DNA from: Herbaspirillum sp. alder98
GTDB taxonomy: Bacteria > Pseudomonadota > Gammaproteobacteria > Burkholderiales > Burkholderiaceae_D
Assembly: GCF_020179755.1 (NCBI RefSeq)
Contig: NZ_JAIUCY010000014.1
Location: 52,479-116,478, forward strand
Direction of reading: 5' to 3'
DNA length: 64,000 bases
Shown: positions 54,875-64,000 of the stretch, piece by piece
Numbering within the stretch: position 1 is the first letter of the stretch
Layout of the letters: every line of letters begins with the position of its first letter
Translations under genes and position numbers: made by a program
The notes under the pieces: model-generated
The model's input: the letters and a program-made list of their open reading frames with translations, nothing else
Told to the model about the DNA's origin: nothing
The model's database searches: none

Positions 54875-55585
54875 CTATTCCCCCGCCACCTCGGCCAGCC
54901 GATAACCGACGCCGATCTCGGTGACGATATGCACCGGTTGCGTGGCGTCGCGCTCCAGCTTCTGACGCAGCCGCTGCATGTAGATGCGCAGGTAATGGTG
55001 GTCGTCCACATGCGAAGGCCCCCACCCTGCCACCAGCAACTGGCGATGCGTGATGACGCGTCCGGCGTCACGCAACAGCGTCGACAGCAGGCGATATTCG
55101 ATCTGGGTCAGGTGCAGCGGCTCGCCGTTGCGACTGACGCTGCGGGCCGGCAAATCGACCAGCACCTCGCCCAGGCGGTAACGACCGGTGCTGCCGTCGC
55201 GCGCCGCGCCGCGCGCATGGCGTCGCAACTGCGCCCGCATGCGCGCCAGCAGTTCGGGCATGCCGAAGGGCTTGACCAGGTAATCGTCGGCGCCGGCGTC
55301 GAGCGCCTCGACCTTTTCCGACTCTTGCGTGCGCGCCGACAGGATCACGATGGGCACGCTGCTCCAGCTGCGCAGTTCGGTGATGACGGCCTTGCCGTCC
55401 ATGTCGGGCAGGCCCAGGTCGAGGATCACCAGGTCGGGCTTGCGGGTGCCGGCCTCGACGATGCCGGCGCGGGCGCTGGTGGCTTCGTGCACGATGAAGC
55501 CCTCCTGCTCAAGCGCGCCCTTGACCAACTTGCGGATGTGCGGATCATCCTCGATGAAGACGATATTGCCGGCGTGCTCCTGCAT
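54875..55585 (-). CDS. kdpE: KdpE response regulator of the potassium-uptake operon
   Basis: 236 residues. The receiver shows VFIEDDPHIRK, phospho-acceptor Asp in LVILDLGLPDMDG, Ser in ILSA and Lys in LVKPFG. The winged-helix output domain carries LTQIEYRLLSTLLRDAGRVI and HYLRIYMQRLRQKLERDATQ, matching KdpE. GAGGAG lies six bases before ATG 55585; an earlier ATG at 55603 overlaps the kdpD stop. It would activate the kdp promoter under low K+. Confidence 0.95.
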   Translation of the reverse strand: MQEHAGNIVFIEDDPHIRKLVKGALEQEGFIVHEATSARAGIVEAGTRKPDLVILDLGLPDMDGKAVITELRSWSSVPIVILSARTQESEKVEALDAGADDYLVKPFGMPELLARMRAQLRRHARGAARDGSTGRYRLGEVLVDLPARSVSRNGEPLHLTQIEYRLLSTLLRDAGRVITHRQLLVAGWGPSHVDDHHYLRIYMQRLRQKLERDATQPVHIVTEIGVGYRLAEVAGE

Positions 55586-55602
55586 GATGCTCCTCGATGT
55601 CA

Positions 55603-58365
55603 TTAATGGCCCGGCGGGACGATGTCGTCCTCGTCGGGCAAGTCCGGCTGGCGTTCGACCGGCAGCGCGAATACGACGCTGGCGCCGCTGATCGCACTGG
55701 CCCCGGGCGCGGGTGCGGCAATCCAGATACGCCCCTGGTGGGCCTCGATGATGGCACGGCATATCGCCAGGCCCAGTCCGACCCCGGGGGTGCTCGATTC
55801 GTGTTCGCCACGGGTGAACTTTTCAAACGCATGGGACGCGGCAGCGGCACCGAATCCCGGCCCCTGGTCGCTCACGCTGACCCACATCTCGCGCTCGCTG
55901 CCCTGCTCCCGCAACTGGGCGCCGATGGTGATGGTGGTCGCCGCCGGGGCATACTTGGCGGCATTCTCGAGCAGGTTGCACAGCACCCGTTCGAGCAGCA
56001 CGGCGTCCACCCTCAGCAGCGGCAGATCGGGCGCCAGGCGAATCTCGATGCGATGCTGCGCCAGCGCGTGCTGCAACAGCCTCAAGGCCGCACCCAGCAC
56101 TTCCTCCAACGCATTCCACTGACGCTGCAGCGTGACCGCGCCAGCCTGCAGGCGCGCCATGTCGAGCAGGTTGTTCATCAAGCCGATCATGCGGTGCGAC
56201 TGCTGGCTCAACATGCGGGCGCTGTCGCGCGCGTCGTCCGGCAGGCGGACGTCGGCGGCCAGCACGTCGGCGCTGCCCACCAGCGACGTCAGCGGCGTGC
56301 GCAGGTCGTGCGAGATGGCCGCCAGCAGCGAATTGCGCAGGCGCTCGGATTCCATGCTGACCAGCGCATCCTGAGCCACTTCGGCGTAATGCAGGCGCTC
56401 GATGGCCATCGCGATCTGGGAGCAGAATATCTCGAGCATCTGGCGGTTTTCGGGTAGCGCCAGCTGGGCTGCGGCCAGTTGGTGATCGTCCCCCTCACCG
56501 TCACTTTCGACGGCAAACGCCAACACCCCACGGGTGCGCATGGTGGCCGTCAGCGGCAGGTACAAGGCGGTTGCCGACGGCAGCGTGGCGGTGCCGCGCC
56601 CGGCGGCCTGCCCATTGTCGTAGACCCACTGGGCGACGCCATCATCGACGCTGTGCAGGGCGGGCGCGCTGGCATCGGGCGCGGCCAGGCGCAATTGATT
56701 GCCGCTGTCAGGCAGGAAGAAAGCGATGCGCGCACCGAACACCGCCGCCAGGTGACGCCGTCCGATTTCGAGGATCTGGTCCAGCGTCAGCAGGGCCGAG
56801 AGCTCCTTGCCGAGCATATAGAGGTTCGACGCGCGCGCTTCGCGCTGCATCGCCACCCGCGCCTGGCGACGCATACGCGCAGTCAGCGAACTGATGAACA
56901 GCGACACCGCCAGCATGACCGCCAGCGTCAGCAGGTACTGGGCGTCGGAGACCGAGATCGAAAACCTGGGCGCGACGAAAAAGAAATCGAACGACAGCAC
57001 CGACAGCACCGACACCAGCACCGAGGCCGAACGCCCATGACGGGTCGCCACCAGCATCACGCCGACCAGGTACAGCATGATGACGTTGGCCGGATGCAGG
57101 AAATCGTTGAGCACGAAAGCCAGCGCAGTGGTCACCGCGCAGCTGGCGACGGCCCACAGGCTGCCGCGCGTACGTCGTCGCCGGCCCTGCGGATCGGTCA
57201 CTGGCGCCAGCATGCCGTCATCGCCCGACGGGCCATTGGCGTGGCTGCGCGCCACGCTATAGATGTCGATGCCTTCGCCGCGCGCGGCGAGGCGCTGCGA
57301 CAGCGTGCCGCGCCACCAGCGCCGGCCGCGTTGCTGCCCGACCACCAGCTTGCCGGCATTGCGGGCGCGGGCAAATTGCAGCAACGCCGCCGGCAGGTCG
57401 TCGCCGCTGATGCTGGCGGTCTGCGCCCCCAGCGATTGGGCCAGCTTGAGATGATCGAGTACCCGTTCGCGGGCAGCCAGGCTGCGTCGGGTATCGGCCA
57501 GGTCGACGTGCACGGCCAGCCATTCGGCCTGCAACTTGGCGGCCAGCCGTGCCGCCTCGCGAATCACGCGCTCTTCCCCCGGGCCGCTACCGATGGCGGC
57601 GACGATGCGTTCGCGGGCTTGCCAGAGCTGGGCAATGGAGCGGTCGGCACGATATTGCCGCATGTCCGCATCGACCCGGTCGGCGGTGCGGCGCAAGGCG
57701 ATTTCGCGCAGTGCGATCAGGTTACCCTTGCGAAAGAAATTGCGCCGGGCATGCTCGGCCTGCTGCGCCAGGTAGACCTTGCCCTGCTGCAGACGCGCCA
57801 GCAATTCGTCAGGCGGGATGTCGACCAGCATCACATCGTCGGCGCGATCGAACACATGATCGGGCACGGTCTCGAAGACGCGGATGCCGGTGATCTGGCC
57901 AACTACGTCGTTGAGGCTTTCGATGTGCTGCACATTGAGGGTGGTGTAGACGTCGATGCCGGCCCGCAGCAGTTCATCGATATCCTGCCAGCGCTTGGCG
58001 TGGCGCGAACCAGCCACGTTGGAGTGCGCCAGTTCATCCACCAGCAGGACTTGCGGGGCGCGTTCGAGCGCGGCATCGAGATCGAATTCGGGTAGCTGGT
58101 GGCCGCGATGCTCCAGCATGCGCGGCGGCAGGCGAACCAGCCCGGCCAGTTGTGCCTCGGTCTCGCCGCGGCCGTGCGTCTCGACCACCCCGGCGACCAC
58201 GTCGACGCCCTGCGCCAGCAGCGCCTGGGCCGCTTCCAGCATGGCGAAGGTCTTACCGACCCCGGCCGAGAATCCAAAGAAAATCTTCAGCCGGCCGCGC
58301 GCCTGGCGGTCTTCTTCGCGCATGACGCGTTCGAGCAGGTGGTCGGGGTCGGGGCGGGTGGTCAT
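55603..58365 (-). CDS. kdpD: KdpD sensor histidine kinase
   Basis: 920 residues. The N-terminal KdpD domain includes the Walker-A-like FGFSAGVGKTFAM (residues about 30-42) and the universal stress-like half (ERVLDHLKLAQSLGAQ). Four membrane helices lie at about 400-500, then a GAF domain, the dimerisation/phosphoacceptor helix AAISHDLRTPLTSLVGSADV (His near 685) and the HATPase (NLLENAAKYAPAATTITIGA, GPGFG, GVGLGLAIC). It senses K+ limitation and phosphorylates KdpE. Confidence 0.97.
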   Translation of the reverse strand: MTTRPDPDHLLERVMREEDRQARGRLKIFFGFSAGVGKTFAMLEAAQALLAQGVDVVAGVVETHGRGETEAQLAGLVRLPPRMLEHRGHQLPEFDLDAALERAPQVLLVDELAHSNVAGSRHAKRWQDIDELLRAGIDVYTTLNVQHIESLNDVVGQITGIRVFETVPDHVFDRADDVMLVDIPPDELLARLQQGKVYLAQQAEHARRNFFRKGNLIALREIALRRTADRVDADMRQYRADRSIAQLWQARERIVAAIGSGPGEERVIREAARLAAKLQAEWLAVHVDLADTRRSLAARERVLDHLKLAQSLGAQTASISGDDLPAALLQFARARNAGKLVVGQQRGRRWWRGTLSQRLAARGEGIDIYSVARSHANGPSGDDGMLAPVTDPQGRRRRTRGSLWAVASCAVTTALAFVLNDFLHPANVIMLYLVGVMLVATRHGRSASVLVSVLSVLSFDFFFVAPRFSISVSDAQYLLTLAVMLAVSLFISSLTARMRRQARVAMQREARASNLYMLGKELSALLTLDQILEIGRRHLAAVFGARIAFFLPDSGNQLRLAAPDASAPALHSVDDGVAQWVYDNGQAAGRGTATLPSATALYLPLTATMRTRGVLAFAVESDGEGDDHQLAAAQLALPENRQMLEIFCSQIAMAIERLHYAEVAQDALVSMESERLRNSLLAAISHDLRTPLTSLVGSADVLAADVRLPDDARDSARMLSQQSHRMIGLMNNLLDMARLQAGAVTLQRQWNALEEVLGAALRLLQHALAQHRIEIRLAPDLPLLRVDAVLLERVLCNLLENAAKYAPAATTITIGAQLREQGSEREMWVSVSDQGPGFGAAAASHAFEKFTRGEHESSTPGVGLGLAICRAIIEAHQGRIWIAAPAPGASAISGASVVFALPVERQPDLPDEDDIVPPGH

Positions 58366-58401
58366 CGGGCGCTGGCTGGTTGTTGAGGCATTGTAGCTGA
58401 G

Positions 58402-59013
58402 CTACCTGGCGGCGGCCGGGTTGAGCGGCGCGGCCTCATCCAGCGCCAGGTTCAGTTTCAGCACGTTGACCCGGGGCTCGCCGAACAGGCCCCATTGCGG
58501 CGCCTCGGTATGACGCTGCACCAGCGCGCGCAGGCGCTGGACATCGATGCCGCGCGCCTGGGCTACGCGGGTGAGCTGATAGTCGGCTGCAGCCGGGCTG
58601 ATGTGCGGGTCGAGGCCGCTGGCCGAAGCGGTCAGCAGATCGATCGGAATCGGCCGCTGGCTGCCGTCGCTGGCTTCGATCAGCGTCTTGGCGCGGTCAT
58701 CGGCGGCTTGTTTCAGGGCCGGATTGGTCGGGCCCAGATTGCTGCCGCCGGATGCCATGCCGTTGTTGGGAAAGGTGCCGCTGGCCGATGGCCGGCCCCA
58801 GAAATAGGCGGGGCCGGTAAAGTTCTGGCCGATCAGTTCGGAGCCGACCGCAACGCCCCGGCTTTCGATGATGCTGCCATTGGCCTGGTGCGGGAAGAAC
58901 GCCTGCGCCAGGCCGGTCACCAGCGCCGGATAGATCCCGCCCAGCACCACGCCGAGCAGGATGAACAAGGTCAGCGCGGGACGCAGTGGCGACTTGCTGG
59001 AAGATGCTTTCAT
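58402..59013 (-). CDS. kdpC: Potassium-transporting ATPase subunit C
   Basis: 203 residues. One N-terminal membrane helix (LRPALTLFILLGVVLGGIYP) and the conserved SELIGQNFTGPAYFWGRPSA, then LTASASGLDPHISPAAADYQ and RVNVLKLNLAL. It stabilises the KdpA-KdpB complex and contributes to K+ affinity. It lies 28 bp after kdpB. Confidence 0.97.
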   Translation of the reverse strand: MKASSSKSPLRPALTLFILLGVVLGGIYPALVTGLAQAFFPHQANGSIIESRGVAVGSELIGQNFTGPAYFWGRPSASGTFPNNGMASGGSNLGPTNPALKQAADDRAKTLIEASDGSQRPIPIDLLTASASGLDPHISPAAADYQLTRVAQARGIDVQRLRALVQRHTEAPQWGLFGEPRVNVLKLNLALDEAAPLNPAAAR

Positions 59014-59041
59014 GATTTTTCCTTGATGAATGAGGGAGTGC

Positions 59042-61210
<2,169 letters not shown>

Positions 61211-61223
61211 ATCGAATTCCAAT

Positions 61224-63005
61224 TCACATGGCCATCATTTGCAGGTGCTCGACCACCGGTCCTAGCGCGAGCGCCGGCACATAGGTCAGAGCGCCGACCA
61301 GGATCACAGCACCGATCAGCAGGGCCACGAACAGCGGGCCGTGTGTCGGCAAGGTGCCGGAGGTTGCCGCCAGGCGCTTCTTGCCGGCCAGCGAGCCGGC
61401 CATGGCCAGCACCGGCACGATCACGCCGAAGCGCCCCAGCCACATGGCCAGGCCGGTGGTGGTGTTGTAGTAAGGCGTATTGGCTGAGAGCCCGGCGAAA
61501 GCGCTGCCGTTGTTGTTGGCCGCGGAGCTGAAGGCGTACAGGATTTCAGAGAAGCCATGGGCGCCAGGGTTGGCGATACCGGCCAGGCCGCCTTCCACCA
61601 TCACCGACACGGCGGTAAAGATGAGCACCAGCGCCGGGGTCATCAGGATGGCGAGCGACATCATCTTCATGTCGTACACGCCGATCTTCTTGCCCAGGTA
61701 TTCGGGCGTGCGGCCAATCATCAGGCCGGCGATGAACACCGCCAATACGGCAAAGATCAGCATGCCGTACAAGCCGGCGCCGACGCCGCCGTAGACCACC
61801 TCACCCAATTGCATCTGCAGCATCGTCACCAGTCCGCCGATGGGCGACAGCGAATCGTGCATGGCGTTGACCGCGCCACAGGAGGCGGCGGTGGTGATGG
61901 CCGCAAAGAGACTGGAGGCGGTAATGCCGAAGCGGGTTTCCTTGCCTTCCATCATGCCGCTACCCTGGGCGTGCAGCGAAGCCAGCATCGGGTTGGGTTG
62001 CGATTCGTAATACATCAGGGTCGCCGTCAGTACCACGAACAGCACCGTCATGGCGGCCAGGATCGACCAGCCCTGGCGCCGGTCGCCGACCAGCATGCCG
62101 AAGCTGGTGCACAGCGCGGCGGGGATGACCAGGATCGCCAGCATCTGCAGGAAGTTGGACAGTGGGGTCGGGTTTTCGTAGGGATGGGCCGAATTGGCGT
62201 TGAAGAATCCACCGCCGTTGGTGCCCAGCATCTTGATGGCTTCCTGCGATGCCACCGGCCCCATGGGCAGGGTCTGGCGATCGGTGCTCATGGCTTCTAC
62301 CACCGGTTCGCCCTTGGCATCCTTGATCGGCTGGCCTGCGGCATCCAGCTTGGGCACTGTGTATTGGGTCACCTCCAGCGTCTTCACCTCTTGATAGGGG
62401 CGGAAGTTCTGGGTGCTGCCCTGCTGCACCAGTACCAGCGCCAGGATCACCGACAGCGGCAGCAGTATGTACAGCGACGCGCGGGTCATGTCGACCCAGA
62501 AATTGCCGATGCCCTTGCTGCTGTGCCGGGCGAAGCCGCGGATCAGGGCGAAGGCGATGGCGATCCCGGTGGCGGCCGAGACGAAGTTCTGCACTGCCAG
62601 CGCGGCCATCTGGGTCAGGTAGCTCATGGTGGCCTCGCCCACGTAGCCCTGCCAGTTGGTATTGGCCACGAAGCTGATGGCTGTGTTGAACGAAGAATCG
62701 CTACTGACGTTGGCCAGCCCTTGCGGGTTGAGTGGCAGCCATTGCTGCAGGCGCTGCAGCGCGTAGACCACGACCAGCCCGATGAAATTGAACAGCAGCA
62801 CGGCGATGGCGTATTGCTTCCAGTTCATCTCGTCGTCACGACTGATGCCGCACAGGCGGTAGAACACCCGCTCGATGCCGCCGAAAATGCGATTGACCTT
62901 GGATTTGCCTTCCATCACGCGGGCGATATACCACCCCAACGGCACGGACAGTGCCAGCATGACGACCAGGTAAAGGGCCAGTTGAATGAGTGCGTTGCTG
63001 TCCAT
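61224..63005 (-). CDS. kdpA: Potassium-transporting ATPase potassium-binding subunit A
   Basis: 593 residues with ten spans. Filter-type loops are visible as [60 protein letters not shown] and [20 protein letters not shown]. It is a relative of the Trk/Ktr K+ channels and is the K+-selective part of the pump. It follows kdpF by one base. Confidence 0.98.
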   Translation of the reverse strand: MDSNALIQLALYLVVMLALSVPLGWYIARVMEGKSKVNRIFGGIERVFYRLCGISRDDEMNWKQYAIAVLLFNFIGLVVVYALQRLQQWLPLNPQGLANVSSDSSFNTAISFVANTNWQGYVGEATMSYLTQMAALAVQNFVSAATGIAIAFALIRGFARHSSKGIGNFWVDMTRASLYILLPLSVILALVLVQQGSTQNFRPYQEVKTLEVTQYTVPKLDAAGQPIKDAKGEPVVEAMSTDRQTLPMGPVASQEAIKMLGTNGGGFFNANSAHPYENPTPLSNFLQMLAILVIPAALCTSFGMLVGDRRQGWSILAAMTVLFVVLTATLMYYESQPNPMLASLHAQGSGMMEGKETRFGITASSLFAAITTAASCGAVNAMHDSLSPIGGLVTMLQMQLGEVVYGGVGAGLYGMLIFAVLAVFIAGLMIGRTPEYLGKKIGVYDMKMMSLAILMTPALVLIFTAVSVMVEGGLAGIANPGAHGFSEILYAFSSAANNNGSAFAGLSANTPYYNTTTGLAMWLGRFGVIVPVLAMAGSLAGKKRLAATSGTLPTHGPLFVALLIGAVILVGALTYVPALALGPVVEHLQMMAM

Positions 63006-63006
63006 G

Positions 63007-63096
63007 TCAGAAGTCCTCCGGCTTGATCAGTGCATAGACCAGATAGACCAGGAGGGCCGCCGAAACCGCCAGTCCCAGCAGAGTCATGAGGTTCAT
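63007..63096 (-). CDS. kdpF: KdpF small subunit
   Basis: 29 residues, one hydrophobic helix: [20 protein letters not shown], then YALIKPEDF. The length, helix and the terminal Lys-Pro-Glu-x-Phe pattern match KdpF, which stabilises the KdpABC complex. GGAGGCGCC precedes the ATG. Its first four bases overlap the upstream small ORF. Confidence 0.92.
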   Translation of the reverse strand: MNLMTLLGLAVSAALLVYLVYALIKPEDF

Positions 63097-63197
63097 TTGG
63101 CGCCTCCATCCTGCCGCTCGAGGCGACTGCACAGGACCACGAAGGCCCACATCGAGAGGCCGCACAGCAGCAGCAGGCCTGCATACAAGAAATCCAT
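63093..63197 (-). CDS. Small membrane protein (34 residues) upstream of kdpF
   Basis: MDFLYAGLLLLCGLSMWAFV, then [14 protein letters not shown]: one hydrophobic helix followed by a charged cytoplasmic tail. GGAGTGGGAA lies immediately before the ATG at 63197 and the stop overlaps the kdpF start (ATGA), so translation with the operon is very likely. Similar small ORFs precede kdpF in other betaproteobacteria, but I know no experimental function. Too short for most gene finders. Confidence 0.75.
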   Translation of the reverse strand: MDFLYAGLLLLCGLSMWAFVVLCSRLERQDGGAK

Positions 63198-63293
63198 TTC
63201 CCACTCCATTGTTCATGCCATCCGTATCGGAATCGGCGAGGCTTGAACGATAGAATTTCGAGCGTTAATTCCGGGTAAAACTATGGGGAGGGG

Positions 63294-63312
63294 GTGTAAA
63301 CAGGATGTAAAC
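63294..63312 (-). promoter_or_regulatory. Direct repeat TTTACA-N5-TTTACA, candidate KdpE site
   Basis: On the minus strand the repeat GTTTACATCCTGTTTACAC (63294-63312) lies about 97 bp before the first kdp ORF. Tandem T-rich half-sites at 11-bp spacing, on one face of the helix, resemble KdpE binding sites of enteric bacteria. Assignment is by position and pattern only. Confidence 0.5.
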
Positions 63313-64000
63313 GGGTGGCGGATGGGCTTTGGCTGCCGGGGGATCTGGGAAGTCGCGGCTTTGGCGGAGGGACGCGTTGCGGGTGTATTGGGATATGGAT
63401 TGGCGGGTGAAGAGTGAGCGAAGCCCTTTGCCGGTTTTCTGGTGTTAACCAACCTCAGGCTAAGTGCGAGATGTTATCTCGGGTCTTTCAGGAGGCAGGG
63501 TTGTTGATATGCGGCGGACGACGCTGGGTACTGACGTGCGTCAGTACGACGGTGGTGGGAGTAGAGGTGTTGGTAAGTGGTCGTGCTGCCGAGGAGCGTT
63601 TAAGTTATCAACACCGTCGTCGTGCCGGCGAAGGCCGGTACCCAGTGACTTTGGGTGTTTCAGCAGACGTGGTGCTGGATATTGCAGGAGGTAGCGCGCT
63701 GTTGTTGATGCGCGATCCAGGAAATAACGTTCTTAGTCGGCGACGCAAGACGCTGGGTACTGACGTGCGTCAGTACGACGGCGGTAGGAGTAGAGGTGTT
63801 GGTAAGTGGTCGTGCTGCCGAGGAGCGTTTAAGTTACCAACACCCTCGTCGTGCCGGCGAAGGCCGGTACCCAGGGTCTTTTAGTGTTTCAGCAGAGGGG
63901 ATGGGGGATATGTCGAGGTAGCGGCATTGAGGGGATACAAAGCGGCCGCGCAAAAGCAAACACCCCACCCTCGTCAGAGGATGGGGTGATGCAGAATACT
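63313..64000. repeat. Gene-free right end with a 229-bp direct repeat containing REP-like elements
   Basis: Two copies of a 146-bp block, at 63521-63666 and 63750-63895, lie exactly 229 bp apart. Each begins GCTGGGTACTGACGTGCGTC and ends with GTGCCGGCGAAGGCCGGTAC, so its two ends are inverted REP-like arms. The second arm matches the core of the array at 28.6-29.1 kb. No protein-coding frame in this stretch is credible. Confidence 0.85.
63939..63988 (-). terminator. Probable terminator of a minus-strand gene beyond the right edge
   Basis: CACCCCACCCTC pairs with GAGGATGGGGTG (63961-63988, one mismatch, GTCA loop), and on the minus strand it is followed by a T-rich stretch TTTGCTTTTG. Confidence 0.5.

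Overview
The window is GC-rich chromosomal DNA with short intergenic gaps, overlapping start/stop codons and Gram-negative envelope proteins (TonB receptors, an autotransporter, outer-membrane porin). FecI/FecR signalling, FCD-type GntR regulators, MCP chemoreceptors with the aerobic betaproteobacterial style, a PHB-depolymerase-type esterase and dispersed REP elements point to a betaproteobacterium, most likely Oxalobacteraceae (Herbaspirillum-like). The species assignment is inference.

Layout. 1-9652 (minus) is one long catabolic operon with mostly overlapping genes: Rieske oxygenase alpha subunit, a small unknown protein, two cupins, ferredoxin reductase, SnoaL-like protein, a PyrK-like flavo-iron-sulfur subunit, a PyrD-like dehydrogenase, Rieske ferredoxin, an asparaginase-like amidohydrolase with an altered active site, a CoxG-like protein, then a Liv-type binding protein and LivH permease that runs off the left edge. 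A divergent TetR gene (10158) probably controls it. The substrate is unknown; this is the best candidate for an undescribed pathway.

11-22 kb is a mixed region: a small acidic protein, DUF2252 protein, ribbon-helix-helix-like protein with a PHB-type esterase, a hexuronate-type MFS transporter divergent from a GntR regulator, a GGDEF protein with a response regulator broken by a one-base change in a run of nine A, a chemoreceptor, an HTH-GAF protein and an acetyltransferase. 22-28.6 kb is iron uptake: a Fur-box-linked TonB receptor converging on a FecI-FecR-TonB transducer set. 28.6-29.15 kb is a 151-bp tandem repeat made from REP-like elements.

29.7-34.4 kb is a nitrate/sulfonate/taurine-type ABC importer with an amidase and a GntR regulator. 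34.4-40.1 kb carries a degenerate receiver, an MHS-family transporter, an OmpR-type regulator, two stand-alone receivers and a double-domain KaiC-like ATPase. A metallophosphoesterase follows. 41-48.2 kb holds a 1714-residue Ig-repeat autotransporter divergent from three tandem tail-collar proteins. Then come a DMT exporter, a Cache chemoreceptor, a TorF-like porin and katG. 54.9-63.2 kb is a full kdp potassium operon: a small ORF, kdpF, kdpA, kdpB, kdpC, kdpD and kdpE. The last 700 bases contain a 229-bp direct repeat with REP elements and no gene I can support.
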